Positions 25,277-35,164 of a stretch of 64,000 nucleotides of DNA are shown here, one piece after another (position 1 is the stretch's first letter; each line of letters begins with the position of its first letter). The position numbers were made by a program, and so were the translations under genes. The DNA is taken from NCBI RefSeq assembly GCF_019352895.1, contig NZ_JAAAFX010000004.1:1759286-1823285 (forward strand), given 5' to 3'. This stretch comes from Variovorax boronicumulans. GTDB lineage: Bacteria; Pseudomonadota; Gammaproteobacteria; Burkholderiales; Burkholderiaceae_C. The notes beneath the pieces were generated by a model that did no database searches, was not told the DNA's origin, and saw nothing but the letters and a program-made list of their open reading frames with translations.

Positions 25277-27451
25277 ATGACCGATCGCACCACCGTCCAC
25301 GGCCTCCAGGTCGCCAACGAACTCCACCGCTTCATCGAAGACAAGGTGTTGCCCGCCACCGGCGTGGACAGCGCGCGCTTCTGGCAGGGCTTCGATGCCA
25401 TCGTGACCGACCTGGCGCCCAAGAACATCGCGCTGCTGGCCGAGCGCGACCGGCTGCAGACCGCGCTCGACACCTGGCACAAGGCCAACCCGGGCCCGAT
25501 CGCCGACATGCCCGCCTACCGCGCCTTCCTCGAGAAGATCGGCTACCTGCTGCCGCAACCGAAGGACGTGACGGCCACCACCGCCAACGTCGATGCCGAA
25601 CTCGCGCTGCAGGCCGGCCCGCAGCTGGTGGTGCCGATCCTGAATGCGCGCTATGCGCTCAACGCAGCCAACGCACGCTGGGGCTCGCTGTACGACGCGC
25701 TCTACGGCACCGACGCGATCCCCGAGACCGACGGCGCCGAAAAGGGCAAGGGCTACAACCCGGTGCGCGGCGCCAAGGTCATCGCCTTCGCGCGTGACGT
25801 GCTCGACCAGGCCGTGCCGCTGGCCAACGGCTCGCACAAGGACGCGACCGGCTACAGCGTCAAGGACGGCCAGCTGGTCGTCGCGCTGCACAGCAGCAGC
25901 ACCGCACTCAAGGACCCGGCCGCCTTCGTCGGCTACCAGGGCGACGCGGCCGCGCCTTCGTCGGTGCTGTTCAAGCACAACGGCATCCACCTCGACCTGC
26001 AGATCGACCGCAGCACCGCCATCGGCAAGACCGATGCCGCCGGCGTGAGCGACCTGGTGCTCGAAGCCGCGCTCTCGACCATCCTCGACCTCGAGGATTC
26101 GGTGGCGGTGGTCGACGCGGCCGACAAGGTGCTGGCGTATTCGAACTGGCTGGGCATCCAGCAGGGCACGCTGACCGAGGAAGTGGCCAAGGGCGGCAAG
26201 ACCTTCACCCGCGGCCTGAACCCCGACCGCGAATACACCGGCGCCGACGGAAAGCCGCTGAAGCTGCACGGCCGCTCGCTGATGTTCCTGCGCAACGTGG
26301 GCCACCTGATGACCAACCCGGCCATCCTGTACGGCAACGGCAAGGAGATCCCCGAAGGCATCCTCGACGCCGTGGTGACCACCACCATCGCCACCATCGA
26401 CCTGAAGCGCAAGGGCAACTCGCGCACCGGCAGCGTCTACATCGTGAAGCCGAAGATGCACGGACCGGCCGAAGTGGCTTTCGCCAGCGAGCTGTTCGGC
26501 CGCGTCGAGCAACTGCTCGGCCTGCCCGCCAACACCGTGAAGCTCGGCATCATGGACGAGGAGCGCCGCACCAGCGTCAACCTCAAGGCCTGCATCGCCG
26601 AGGCCGCCGCGCGCGTGGCCTTCATCAACACCGGCTTCCTCGACCGCACCGGCGACGAGATGCACACCGCGATGCACGCCGGCGCGATGCTGCGCAAGGG
26701 CGACATCAAGGGCACCAAGTGGATCGCGGCCTACGAGAAGAACAACGTGCTGGTCGGCCTCTCGTGCGGCCTGCGCGGCAAGGCGCAGATCGGCAAGGGC
26801 ATGTGGGCCATGCCCGACCTGATGGCCGACATGCTCAAGCAGAAGATCGGCCACCCCAAGGCCGGCGCCAACACCGCCTGGGTGCCCTCGCCCACGGCCG
26901 CCACGCTGCACGCGCTGCACTACCACCAGGTCAACGTGGCCGAGGTGCAGAAGGAACTCGAGAAGATCGACGCCAACGCCGAGCGCGACAACATCCTCAA
27001 CGACCTGCTGCAGATCCCGGTCGCGCCGAAGCCGGTCTGGAGCGATGCCGACAAGCAGCAGGAACTCGACAACAACGTGCAGGGCATCCTGGGCTACGTG
27101 GTGCGCTGGATCGACCAGGGCGTGGGCTGCTCGAAGGTGCCCGACATCCACAACGTGGGCCTGATGGAAGACCGCGCCACGCTGCGCATCTCGAGCCAGC
27201 ACATCGCCAACTGGCTGCTGCACGGCGTCGTGACGAAGGAGCAGGTCAACGCCACCTTCGAACGCATGGCCGCGGTGGTCGACGGCCAGAACGCGGGCGA
27301 CAGCCTCTACCAGCCGATGGCCGGCCACTTCAAGACCTCGGCCGCCTACCAGGCCGCGCAGGACCTGGTGTTCAAGGGCCTCGAGCAGCCCAGCGGCTAC
27401 ACCGAGCCGCTGCTGCATGCCTGGCGGCTGAAGGTCAAGGGCGAAGCCTGA
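25277..27451 (+). CDS. glcB: Malate synthase G
   Basis: 724 residues, the size of E. coli GlcB (723). It condenses glyoxylate with acetyl-CoA to malate. Visible motifs: the catalytic/metal region [47 protein letters not shown] and the late [20 protein letters not shown]. The ATG at 25277 is the first in frame. It is monocistronic, ending in a strong terminator at 27477. It probably serves both glyoxylate bypass and glycolate use, matching the phosphoglycolate phosphatase at the window start. Confidence 0.97.
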   Translation: MTDRTTVHGLQVANELHRFIEDKVLPATGVDSARFWQGFDAIVTDLAPKNIALLAERDRLQTALDTWHKANPGPIADMPAYRAFLEKIGYLLPQPKDVTATTANVDAELALQAGPQLVVPILNARYALNAANARWGSLYDALYGTDAIPETDGAEKGKGYNPVRGAKVIAFARDVLDQAVPLANGSHKDATGYSVKDGQLVVALHSSSTALKDPAAFVGYQGDAAAPSSVLFKHNGIHLDLQIDRSTAIGKTDAAGVSDLVLEAALSTILDLEDSVAVVDAADKVLAYSNWLGIQQGTLTEEVAKGGKTFTRGLNPDREYTGADGKPLKLHGRSLMFLRNVGHLMTNPAILYGNGKEIPEGILDAVVTTTIATIDLKRKGNSRTGSVYIVKPKMHGPAEVAFASELFGRVEQLLGLPANTVKLGIMDEERRTSVNLKACIAEAAARVAFINTGFLDRTGDEMHTAMHAGAMLRKGDIKGTKWIAAYEKNNVLVGLSCGLRGKAQIGKGMWAMPDLMADMLKQKIGHPKAGANTAWVPSPTAATLHALHYHQVNVAEVQKELEKIDANAERDNILNDLLQIPVAPKPVWSDADKQQELDNNVQGILGYVVRWIDQGVGCSKVPDIHNVGLMEDRATLRISSQHIANWLLHGVVTKEQVNATFERMAAVVDGQNAGDSLYQPMAGHFKTSAAYQAAQDLVFKGLEQPSGYTEPLLHAWRLKVKGEA

Positions 27452-27476
27452 CCCAGCGACCCGTCGCGGCAGCACG

Positions 27477-27504
27477 AACGGCACCTTAGGGTGCCGTTTT
27501 TTTT
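27477..27504 (+). terminator. Rho-independent terminator of glcB
   Basis: AACGGCACC/GGTGCCGTT forms a 9-bp perfect stem with a four-base loop, followed by T8. It begins 26 nt after the glcB stop. Confidence 0.93.
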
Positions 27505-27724
27505 GCGTCCGCGAAGCGCCACGACAGCGCACACGCGCAAGCGCGCAGCCCCGATGTCCACAAGCGTGGGCACGTTGCGCCTACACGGCACCGCGCGGCA
27601 TGCCGACCCGGCGCCCGGCGCCGGCCCCTAAGGTCCATTCAGCTGTCCACAAGGGCCAGCAGCGATGCCGGCCCCGCCGGTTCGGTCGACACCCTGTTTG
27701 TTCCGCCACCTTAGGAGATACGAC

Positions 27725-27994
27725 ATGATCCAACGCACCGCCCCTCTTCTTGCCGCCTTGCTGCTCGGCACCGCCGGCATGGCTTTCGCCCAGGGCAACC
27801 CGCCGACCAACGCTTCACCTAACCCGGCCACGGCCGCGGGTCAGCAGACCCAGATGGGCACGCCGATGGGCACCACCGGCACGCCGACCGGCCCTGCCGC
27901 GGGCGCGCCGATGAACAGCACCGCCGCACCGGCCGCGGCACCGGCACCCATGCCCGCGCCGGCCATGCGTCCCGCACGCGCCGACCGCAACTGA
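27725..27994 (+). CDS. Small secreted low-complexity protein
   Basis: 89 residues. ATG 27725 follows AGGAGA at ideal spacing. A signal peptide (QRTAPLLAALLLGTAGMAFA) is followed by a mature chain of about 65 residues rich in Ala, Pro, Thr, Gly and Met with no fold-like pattern and a basic end (RPARADRN). Function unrecognised. The 273-nt stretch between glcB and this gene holds the glcB terminator and otherwise nothing recognisable. Confidence 0.65.
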   Translation: MIQRTAPLLAALLLGTAGMAFAQGNPPTNASPNPATAAGQQTQMGTPMGTTGTPTGPAAGAPMNSTAAPAAAPAPMPAPAMRPARADRN

Positions 27995-28104
27995 TCGCGG
28001 CCCACGCCGCCACACGAGGCCGGCATCGCCATGCGCTGCCGGCCTCGTGCGTTGGAAACGCTTCCCGGCGACACTGCGTCGTCATCGCATCCCGAAGGGC
28101 CGAC

Positions 28105-28731
28105 ATGACGCGTTCCTCCTTCCGTACCCGCATCGCCGCGATCGCCCTGCTGGGGGCCGCGGCCGTCGCGCAGGCGGCGCCGCCGGCGCCTACGGTGTCG
28201 ACCGACGTGCGCACCGTGGTGCAGGGCGTGCTGGCCTCGAACAACCACCAGCGCCAGCCCTTCGCCGTGATCGACAAGAAGAACGCGCGTCTGTACGTCT
28301 ACGACGCCGAAGGCCGGCTGCAGGCCTCGTCGCCGGTGCTGCTGGGCCTGGCGCGCGGCGACCGCTCGGTGCCGGGCATCGGCGAGCGGCCGATGGCGCA
28401 GATCCAGCCGCACGAACGCACCACGCCGGCGGGGCGTTTTGTCTCCGAGCCCGGACGCAACACCGGCGGCGAGGACATCGTCTGGGTCGACTACGACGCG
28501 GCCGTCTCGATGCACCGCGTGCGCGCGAGCCGCAAGGCCGATCGCCGCCTCGAGCGGCTGGCCACGCCGACCGTGGCCGACAACCGCATTTCCTATGGCT
28601 GCATCAATGTGCCGGCGAGCTTCTACGACACCTATGTGAAGCCGGCACTGGGCAGCGCCCACGGCGTGGTCTACGTGCTGCCGGAAGCCAGCAGCCTGCG
28701 CGAGCACTTTCCCTTCCTGGCACCCAGTTGA
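28105..28731 (+). CDS. L,D-transpeptidase (YkuD-like) family protein
   Basis: 208 residues with a signal peptide (IAAIALLGAAAVAQA). The catalytic signature ISYGCINVPASFY places the nucleophile at C166, with H137 in AVSMHRVR as its partner, matching the HxxxxxSxGChR/N pattern of YkuD enzymes, which crosslink peptidoglycan or attach lipoproteins. The earlier FAVIDKKNARLYVYDAEGRL strand pair is also typical. The motif has Asn rather than Arg after Cys-Ile, an acceptable variant. Sits alone on its strand 24 nt upstream of the CWC gene, so the two may be cotranscribed. Confidence 0.75.
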   Translation: MTRSSFRTRIAAIALLGAAAVAQAAPPAPTVSTDVRTVVQGVLASNNHQRQPFAVIDKKNARLYVYDAEGRLQASSPVLLGLARGDRSVPGIGERPMAQIQPHERTTPAGRFVSEPGRNTGGEDIVWVDYDAAVSMHRVRASRKADRRLERLATPTVADNRISYGCINVPASFYDTYVKPALGSAHGVVYVLPEASSLREHFPFLAPS

Positions 28732-28756
28732 AACGGGCAGGGCCGACAATCGCCCC

Positions 28757-29011
28757 ATGCCCTCGCCCCTGTCGCCCGACCCCACGCGCTGCCCTCTGTG
28801 CGGCGCGTCGAACGTCTGCGCGATGGAGATCGAGCGAGCGACCGGTGAAGTGCAACCGCCCTGCTGGTGCATGGCGGCGGATTTCAGCTTCGACGAGGCG
28901 CTGCTGGCACGCGTCCCGACCGAGGCGCGCGGACAGGCCTGCATCTGCGCACGCTGCGCAGCAGCAGCCGCCGACGACGTTCAGCGCGGCGACGTGCCCG
29001 CGTCGTCCTGA
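28757..29011 (+). CDS. Cysteine-rich CWC family protein
   Basis: 84 residues, nine Cys. RCPLCGASNVCAME (about 12-25), PCWCMAADF (about 35-43) with the defining C-W-C, and ACICARCA (about 61-68) make two probable zinc or metal knuckles. It matches the short Cys-rich CWC family of unknown function, widespread in proteobacteria. Its last 31 nt overlap, in the opposite orientation, the end of the zinc metallopeptidase gene. Confidence 0.78.
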   Translation: MPSPLSPDPTRCPLCGASNVCAMEIERATGEVQPPCWCMAADFSFDEALLARVPTEARGQACICARCAAAAADDVQRGDVPASS

Positions 29012-30402
29012 AACATCCCCTGGTTCTGCTGCAGCCCGGTCTGGCAGAAAGGCTGCTGCGCCTGCACCTGGCCCTGGCTCTGTCCCTGGCCGTTCTCCAT
29101 CGGCGCATCGACCGGTGGCGGCAGCGGCGCGGGGGCGGCGTCGAGCGGCACGTCGGTGCTCGTGGCCTCGTCCTGCGGCGCGCCCGCGTGGTCGCGCTGG
29201 CGCTGCTCGGTGATCACCTGGTGGATGAACTGCAGCTTGCCCACCGCCGCGCGCGGCAGCACGAAGGGGTAGTAATCGGGCTGGCCCATGCTGCGCGACA
29301 ACTCGTTGAGCACGTTGGTCAGCCGCACCCAGCCATTGAGGAAGTCGAGGAACTTGAGCGCACCCGGGTGCTCGGGTTGCCAGAGGTCTTCGACGGTGAA
29401 GAGATCGCTCGCGAGTTCGACGTTCTGCGCATCGACCCCGAAGCTCATCGCGGTGTCGGCGGTGTCGGCCATGTGCAGGTAGTGGGCCCAGGTCTCGGCC
29501 CAGTCCTCCCAGGGATGCGAGCTGGCGTAGCTGGTCACGAAGCGCACCGCCCAGTCGGCGGGCGGGCCGTTCTCGTAGTGCATGCGCAAAGCGGTCGCGT
29601 AGTCGGCGCGCTCGTCGCCGAACAGGCTGCGGAAGCCCTCGATCCAGGGCGTGGGCGCGACCAGCAGGTCCCAGTAGTAGTGGCCGATCTCGTGGCGGAA
29701 GTGGCCCACCAGCGTGCGGTAGGGCTCGCGCATCTCGGCGCGGATGCGCTCGCGCACCGCGTCCTCGGCCTCTTCGGCGTTGAGCGTGATCACGCCCATC
29801 TCGTGGCCGGTCAGCACATGCTGGCCACCGGGTACGTTGCTCAGGAAGTCGAAGGCCAGGCCATGCACCGGGTCGGCATGGCGCGTGACCACCGGCAGGC
29901 CCAGCGCGAGCAATTGCGAGAGCAGCCGGCGCTTGCCCTGCTCGAGCTTGCGCCACAGCGTGCCGTTGCTCTCGATCGAAAGGTCGGGGATGGTCCGGGT
30001 CGCACTGCACGACAGGCAGTAGCCGGGCGCCAGGCCCTGCGGCGAAGGCGCGGCGTCGCCGCCCTGCGCCGGCACGGGCGCCATCCAGTTGCAGCCGGCC
30101 GCGGTCAGGAAATTGGCGCAGCGCCGCAGCACCGGGCCGCCGGCGTCGCCGAAGACGGTGAAGGTGTCGGTTTCCGGGCCAGGTGAGAGCGGCACCACGC
30201 CCAGCCGCTCGGGCACGAAGCCCAGCGGCGTGCGGCAGGCCAGGCACTGGCTGTTGCCGAGGAAGACCGGCCGGCCGCACTGGCACTGGTAGGCCCGGCT
30301 GATGGTGGGCGCGCGCAGGTCGGCCGCCAGCGAGGAGGCATTGCCGTCGGGAAGCCCCTGCGGATCGACAGCCTGGCCGCCGTCATCGGTGAGAGAGTCC
30401 AT
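28981..30402 (-). CDS. Putative zinc-binding metallopeptidase (Peptidase_Mx type)
   Basis: 473 residues, no signal peptide. Near residue 40 an N-terminal zinc ribbon is seen (CQCGRPVFLGNSQCLACRTP), and later CANFL and CLSCSATR add further Cys pairs. The catalytic HExxH occurs in FRHEIGHYYWD, with a downstream WEDWAETWAHYLH supplying a further possible ligand. The C-terminal about 90 residues are Gln/Pro-rich and probably disordered. Family members are cytoplasmic and uncharacterised. ATG 30402 is chosen over an upstream in-frame start. It is divergent from the MFS gene at 30534. Confidence 0.82.
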   Translation of the reverse strand: MDSLTDDGGQAVDPQGLPDGNASSLAADLRAPTISRAYQCQCGRPVFLGNSQCLACRTPLGFVPERLGVVPLSPGPETDTFTVFGDAGGPVLRRCANFLTAAGCNWMAPVPAQGGDAAPSPQGLAPGYCLSCSATRTIPDLSIESNGTLWRKLEQGKRRLLSQLLALGLPVVTRHADPVHGLAFDFLSNVPGGQHVLTGHEMGVITLNAEEAEDAVRERIRAEMREPYRTLVGHFRHEIGHYYWDLLVAPTPWIEGFRSLFGDERADYATALRMHYENGPPADWAVRFVTSYASSHPWEDWAETWAHYLHMADTADTAMSFGVDAQNVELASDLFTVEDLWQPEHPGALKFLDFLNGWVRLTNVLNELSRSMGQPDYYPFVLPRAAVGKLQFIHQVITEQRQRDHAGAPQDEATSTDVPLDAAPAPLPPPVDAPMENGQGQSQGQVQAQQPFCQTGLQQNQGMFQDDAGTSPR

Positions 30403-30533
30403 GGTGTATGTTCTTCTGGGTGGGTGTGGGACAGCGCAGGCATTGTCTCCCCCGCTTCCAGGCGCCGCGAAGCGCAAAGACCGATATCCTTGTAGGACAG
30501 GCCGACCCCGAACGGCCGCCCGACCGCCGCCTC

Positions 30534-32009
30534 ATGACCGCCTCGCCCCTCCCCTCCCTGAGCCAACGCTATGGCGAACGCTACCGCTGGCTGCTGCTGC
30601 TGTCGGTGATGGTCGGCACCATGGCCTCGATCATGTCGTCGACCATCGTCAACGTGGCGATCCCCGGCATGAGCCATTACTTCTCGCTGGGCCAGGAACG
30701 CGCCCAGTGGGTGAGTTCGGGCTTCATGGTGGCGATGACGGTGTCGATGCTGACCACGCCCTGGCTGCTGGGCCGCTACGGCTACCGGCGCACCTATGTC
30801 GGCACGATGGTGCTGCTGCTGGCCGGCGGCATCGCGGGCGGGCTGGCCAACAACTTCTCGCTGGTGCTGATCGCGCGCGTGGCCGAGGGGCTGGCCGCGG
30901 GCGTGGTGCAGCCGATCCCGGCCATCATCATCCTGCGCGCCTTCGAGCCGCACGAGCAGGGCCGCGCCAGCGGCATCTTCGGCATGGGCGTGGTGCTGGC
31001 GCCGGCCATCGGGCCGAGCATCGGCGGCGTGCTGGTCGACCTGTTCGGCTGGCGCTCGATCTTCTTCATGGTGGTGCCCTTCTGCCTGGCCTCGATCTGG
31101 CTGGCCTACAAGTTCGTGCCGACCACCGCACCCGGCGGCGTGAGCGCGGCGCGCACCAGCGGGCTCGACTGGCGCGGCCTGCTGATCGGCACCGTGGGCA
31201 CGCTGTGCCTGCTCAACGGCCTGGTCGCGCTGCGCGGCGATGCGCCGCTCGAGGCCGCGGCCCTGCTGGCCGGTGCCGCCGCGTCGCTGGTGCTCTTCAT
31301 CTGGTGGCAGAAGCGCCTGATGGCCGCCGAAGGCGCACCGCTGATGAACATGGCACTGTTCGGCTACCGACAGTTCTCCATGGGCACCGTGGTGGCCTTC
31401 ATCTACGGCGCGGCGCTGTTCGGCTCGACCTACCTGCTGCCGGTCTACATGCAGGTGGCGCTGCACCTGTCGGCCTCGCACGTGGGCACGATCATGCTGC
31501 CGGCGGGCATCGTGCTGGCCTTCACCATCGCGGGCGTGGGCCGGCTGGCCGACCGCCAGCCCACCTGGCTGCTGGTGAGCATCGGCCTGGCGCTGCTGGC
31601 GGTCTCGTTCACGCTGATGCTCGCGCTCTCGCTGGGCAGCGCGCTGTGGCTGCTGGTGATCTTCGCGGTCATCGGGCGCATCGGGCTGGGCTTCATCCTG
31701 CCCTCGCTCAACCTGGGCTCGATGCGGCCGCTGGCCAAGCCGCTGATTCCGCAGGGCGCCAGCACCATCAGCTTCCTGCGCATGCTGGGCGGCGCGGCCG
31801 GCGTGAGCCTGTGCGCGATCGCCCTCGAGTGGCGGCTGGCGGCGCACGGCGACTCACTGACCAACCCGATGAGCAGCCCGGCGCGGCTGGCCGCCTTCAA
31901 CGAAGTCTTCCTGATGCTGGCCGCGCTGTGCGCGCTCGCCATCTGTGCGGCCTGGCAATTGCGCGTCCGCGCGCCCTTCCCCCCCAAGACCACGTCCGAG
32001 GAAACCTGA
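30534..32009 (+). CDS. MFS exporter, DHA2 family (EmrB/QacA), 14 helices
   Basis: 491 residues with about 14 membrane segments. MVGTMASIMSSTIVNVAIPG is the DHA2 helix-1 signature (drug-binding D/V region), and AIGPSIGGVLVDLFGWRSIF is the antiporter motif C. No fusion protein or channel gene is adjacent, so it may act alone. The glutamine amidotransferase gene starts 2 nt after its stop, implying a bicistronic unit. The 131-nt divergent gap to the metallopeptidase gene holds their promoters, with no clear operator. Substrate unknown. Confidence 0.88.
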   Translation: MTASPLPSLSQRYGERYRWLLLLSVMVGTMASIMSSTIVNVAIPGMSHYFSLGQERAQWVSSGFMVAMTVSMLTTPWLLGRYGYRRTYVGTMVLLLAGGIAGGLANNFSLVLIARVAEGLAAGVVQPIPAIIILRAFEPHEQGRASGIFGMGVVLAPAIGPSIGGVLVDLFGWRSIFFMVVPFCLASIWLAYKFVPTTAPGGVSAARTSGLDWRGLLIGTVGTLCLLNGLVALRGDAPLEAAALLAGAAASLVLFIWWQKRLMAAEGAPLMNMALFGYRQFSMGTVVAFIYGAALFGSTYLLPVYMQVALHLSASHVGTIMLPAGIVLAFTIAGVGRLADRQPTWLLVSIGLALLAVSFTLMLALSLGSALWLLVIFAVIGRIGLGFILPSLNLGSMRPLAKPLIPQGASTISFLRMLGGAAGVSLCAIALEWRLAAHGDSLTNPMSSPARLAAFNEVFLMLAALCALAICAAWQLRVRAPFPPKTTSEET

Positions 32010-32011
32010 GC

Positions 32012-32776
32012 ATGTGCCAACTGCTGGGAATGAACAGCAACACGCCGACCGACGTGACCTTCAGCTTCACCGGCTTCGCGCAGCGCGGCGGCCGCACCGA
32101 CCACCATGCCGACGGCTGGGGCATCGCCTTCTTCGAGGACCGCGGCCTGCGGCATTTCGTCGACCACCTGCCGGCCTGCACCTCGCCGGTGGCCGAGCTG
32201 ATCCGGCGCTACCCGATCCAGAGCAGCCACGTGATCGCCCACATCCGCAAGGCGACGCAGGGCCGGGTCAACCTGCAGAACTGCCACCCCTTCGTGCGCG
32301 AGCTCTGGGGCCGCTACTGGGTGTTCGCCCACAACGGCGACCTCAAGGACTTCCGGCCGCGGCTGCACGGCAACTTCCACCCGGTGGGCGACACCGACAG
32401 CGAACATGCCTTCTGCTGGCTGATGCAAGAGCTCGCCAAGTCGCATGCCGACGTGCCCAGCGTGGAGGAGCTCACGCTCACCCTGCGCGAACTCGCGCCG
32501 CGCATCGCCAGGCACGGCACCTTCAACTTCATGCTGTCGAACGGCCAGGCGCTGTGGGCCCATGCCTCGACGAACCTCTGGTACATCGAGCGCCAGCACC
32601 CCTTCATGCTGGCGCACCTGGCCGACGAGGACGTGGCGATCGACTTCGCGCAGCACACCACGCCCGACGACCGCGTGGCCGTGATCGTGACCGCGCCGCT
32701 CACCACCAACGAGACCTGGACCGCCTTCGCGCCCGGCGAACTCGCGGTCTTCGTGGACGGCCGCCGGGCCGGCTGA
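32012..32776 (+). CDS. Class II glutamine amidotransferase (YafJ-like)
   Basis: 254 residues. MCQLLGMNSN exposes the N-terminal nucleophile Cys2 after Met removal. The Ntn-hydrolase loops follow: DGWGIAFFED, HIRKATQGRVNLQNCHPF and FAHNGDL with the oxyanion Asn. Family members hydrolyse glutamine or gamma-glutamyl compounds, and stand-alone versions such as YafJ have no known acceptor. Begins 2 nt after the MFS exporter stop, so translational coupling is likely and a shared role with the exporter is possible. Confidence 0.88.
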   Translation: MCQLLGMNSNTPTDVTFSFTGFAQRGGRTDHHADGWGIAFFEDRGLRHFVDHLPACTSPVAELIRRYPIQSSHVIAHIRKATQGRVNLQNCHPFVRELWGRYWVFAHNGDLKDFRPRLHGNFHPVGDTDSEHAFCWLMQELAKSHADVPSVEELTLTLRELAPRIARHGTFNFMLSNGQALWAHASTNLWYIERQHPFMLAHLADEDVAIDFAQHTTPDDRVAVIVTAPLTTNETWTAFAPGELAVFVDGRRAG

Positions 32777-32865
32777 GCCCGGCGCCGGCGCGCCCGGCGC
32801 GCCAAAAAAACAACGCAGAAGCAGGGACCCGCGCGGATTGCGGGCGCCCACGGGTCGTGGCATTT

Positions 32866-32884
32866 AATAATAATGGTTCGCATT
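32866..32884 (+). promoter_or_regulatory. Fur-box-like site upstream of the TonB receptor
   Basis: AATAATAATGGTTCGCATT matches 10 of 19 positions of the GATAATGATAATCATTATC consensus, including most of the left hexamers. It is the only AT-rich patch in the 131-nt gap and ends 23 nt before the receptor start. Confidence 0.5.
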
Positions 32885-32907
32885 TGCAAACTCATTCCGA
32901 TCACGCC

Positions 32908-35112
32908 ATGTCCTTCACCCCCTTCCCCGTGCGCCCCGTGACGATTGCCGCCGCACTGGCGCTGCATTCCTGGGCCGCCTTCGCGCAGACCGCGCCGACC
33001 GACGCTTCGGGCACCCTCTCGACCGTCACGGTGGAAGCCAGCGCCGACGCCTCGGCCGAAGGCCTGGCCAAGCCCTTTGCGGGCGGGCAGGTGGCGCGCG
33101 GCGGGCGGGTGGGGATCCTGGGCACGCAGGACATCATGAGCTCGGCCTTCTCGACCACCAGCTACACCAGCGAACTGATCCAGAACCAGCAGGCCCGCAG
33201 CGTGGCCGACGTGCTGCAGAACGACCCCTCGGTGCGGGTCGCGCGCGGCTTCGGCAACTTCCAGGAGTCGTACTTCATCCGCGGCTTCATCGTGAACTCC
33301 GACGACATCGCCTACAACGGCCTCTACGGCCTGCTGCCGCGTCAGTACATCGCGTCGGAGCTGTTCGAGCGCGTCGAGGTGCTGCGCGGCGCGAGCGCCT
33401 TCCTCAACGGCGCCACGCCCAGCGGCGGCGGCATCGGCGGCAACATCAACCTGCTGCCCAAACGTGCGGGCAACGACCCGCTGACGCAGGTCAGCGCCGG
33501 CGTCAGCAGCGGTTCGCAGGGTTATGTGTCGACCGACATCTCGCGCCGCTTCGGCCCCGACCAGAGCACCGGCATCCGGCTGAACGCCCTGCACCGCGAG
33601 GGCGGCACCGGCGTGGACGAGGAGAAGGTCAAGCTCGACCTGTTCTCGCTGGGCCTCGACTGGCGCAGCCGCGACGCGCGCATCTCGGCCGACTTCGGCC
33701 ACCAGGAACACCGCCTGACCCGCCCGCGCCCGAACGTCACGCTGGGCGCCGGCCTCACCTCGGTGCCGTCGGCGGCCGACAACACCGTCAACTACGCCCA
33801 GCCCTGGACCTACTCGAACGAGCGCGACACCTTCGGCTCGGTGCGTGGCGAATACGACATCAATTCCGACGTGACGGTCTGGGGCGCGGCCGGCGCACGC
33901 CGCAGCTTCGAAGGCAACCGGCTGGCCGGCATCACGGTCACCAACGCGAATGGCGCAGGCAACATGTCCCGCTTCGACAACGAGCGCCAGGACGACACCC
34001 GCACCGCCGAGTTCGGCGTGCGCGCCAAGCTCAGCACCGGCCCGGTCAAGCATTCGCTGGTGGCCTCGTACTCGTTCTACGAGCTCGAGGAGAAGAACGC
34101 CTATGCCTGGGACTACTTCAACAACACGGTCAGCAGCATCTACACCCCGGTGGGCATCGCGCTGCCGGGCTTCACGGCGGGCGCCTTCCGCGGCAACGAC
34201 CTGGCCAACCCTTCGCTGCTGACCAAGGTGCGGCTGAGCAGCCTGGCGGTGGGCGACACGCTGTCCTTCCTCGACGACCGCGCGCTGCTCACGCTGGGCC
34301 TGCGCCACCAGACGCTGTCGAGCACCGACTACGCCTATTTCACCGGCGTGGCCTCACCCTATGACAAGAGCCGCACCAGCCCGATGGCCAGCTTCGTCTA
34401 CAAGCTGCAACCGCAGGTGTCGCTGTACGCCAACTACGTCGAAGGCCTGAGCAAGGGCGACACCGCGCCGACCACCTCGACCACCGGTCCGGTGCTCAAC
34501 GCGGGCGCGCAGCTCACGCCCTACGTGTCCAAGCAGAAGGAGATCGGCCTCAAGTACGACGGCGGCACGATCGGCGGCGGCATCGCCTTCTTCTCCACCG
34601 ACAAGCCGCGCGCCTTCGTCAACAGCCAGCAGTTCTTCGTCGAGGCGGGCAAGGACCGCCACCAGGGCCTTGAGCTCACCACCTTCGGCGAGGTCTACAA
34701 GGGCCTGCGGCTGCTGGGCGGCCTGACCCTGCTCGACGCCAAGCAGAAGTCGACCGGCGCCGCCGCCACCGACGGCCGGACGGTGATCGGCATTCCCAAG
34801 GTGCAGGGCAGCCTCGGCGTCGACTGGGACGTGCCCGGCGTGCGCGGCCTGTCCTTCGACGCCCGCGTGGTCGCCACCGGCCACAGCTATGCCGACAGCG
34901 CCAACACGCTGCGCGTGCCCGGCTGGGGCCGGCTCGACCTCGGCGCGCGCTACGTGACCGAGATGGCCGGCAAGCTGGTGACGCTGCGCGCCCGCGTGGA
35001 CAACGTGGCCGACCGCAACTACTGGTCCTCGGTCGGCGGCTACCCCGAGAACGGCTACCTGGTGCTGGGCAACCCGCGCACCTTCAGCGTGAGCGCCTCC
35101 TTCGACTTCTGA
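32908..35112 (+). CDS. TonB-dependent siderophore receptor
   Basis: 734 residues. A signal peptide (ending WAAFAQ) is followed by the plug domain (RSVADVLQNDPSVRVARGFG, YFIRGFIVNSDDIAYNGLYG, FERVEVLRGASAFLNGATPS) and a 22-strand barrel. The chain ends in the outer-membrane sorting aromatic, RTFSVSASFDF. It takes up Fe3+-siderophores with TonB-ExbBD energy. The frame is open far upstream (shadow of the amidotransferase), and ATG 32908 begins the leader. Iron repression is suggested by the Fur-like box. No siderophore biosynthesis genes are nearby, so xenosiderophore uptake is likely. Confidence 0.92.
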   Translation: MSFTPFPVRPVTIAAALALHSWAAFAQTAPTDASGTLSTVTVEASADASAEGLAKPFAGGQVARGGRVGILGTQDIMSSAFSTTSYTSELIQNQQARSVADVLQNDPSVRVARGFGNFQESYFIRGFIVNSDDIAYNGLYGLLPRQYIASELFERVEVLRGASAFLNGATPSGGGIGGNINLLPKRAGNDPLTQVSAGVSSGSQGYVSTDISRRFGPDQSTGIRLNALHREGGTGVDEEKVKLDLFSLGLDWRSRDARISADFGHQEHRLTRPRPNVTLGAGLTSVPSAADNTVNYAQPWTYSNERDTFGSVRGEYDINSDVTVWGAAGARRSFEGNRLAGITVTNANGAGNMSRFDNERQDDTRTAEFGVRAKLSTGPVKHSLVASYSFYELEEKNAYAWDYFNNTVSSIYTPVGIALPGFTAGAFRGNDLANPSLLTKVRLSSLAVGDTLSFLDDRALLTLGLRHQTLSSTDYAYFTGVASPYDKSRTSPMASFVYKLQPQVSLYANYVEGLSKGDTAPTTSTTGPVLNAGAQLTPYVSKQKEIGLKYDGGTIGGGIAFFSTDKPRAFVNSQQFFVEAGKDRHQGLELTTFGEVYKGLRLLGGLTLLDAKQKSTGAAATDGRTVIGIPKVQGSLGVDWDVPGVRGLSFDARVVATGHSYADSANTLRVPGWGRLDLGARYVTEMAGKLVTLRARVDNVADRNYWSSVGGYPENGYLVLGNPRTFSVSASFDF

Positions 35113-35140
35113 GCGTCGAAGGCCGCCGCGCCCGCATCGA

Positions 35141-35164
35141 AAGGGACCTCAGGGTCCCTTTTTC
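35141..35164 (+). terminator. Terminator after the TonB receptor, overlapping the gshB stop
   Basis: AAGGGACC/GGTCCCTT is an 8-bp stem with a four-base loop, followed by T-rich sequence on the plus strand. On the minus strand the same hairpin contains the gshB stop codon (35149-35151) and has a shorter T run, so it may act in both directions. Confidence 0.8.

Noticed and set aside
27995-28104. Searched for an RNA gene or riboswitch around the small secreted protein and other short gaps
   Set aside because: No cloverleaf, conserved riboswitch core or terminator-antiterminator pair could be recognised by eye.
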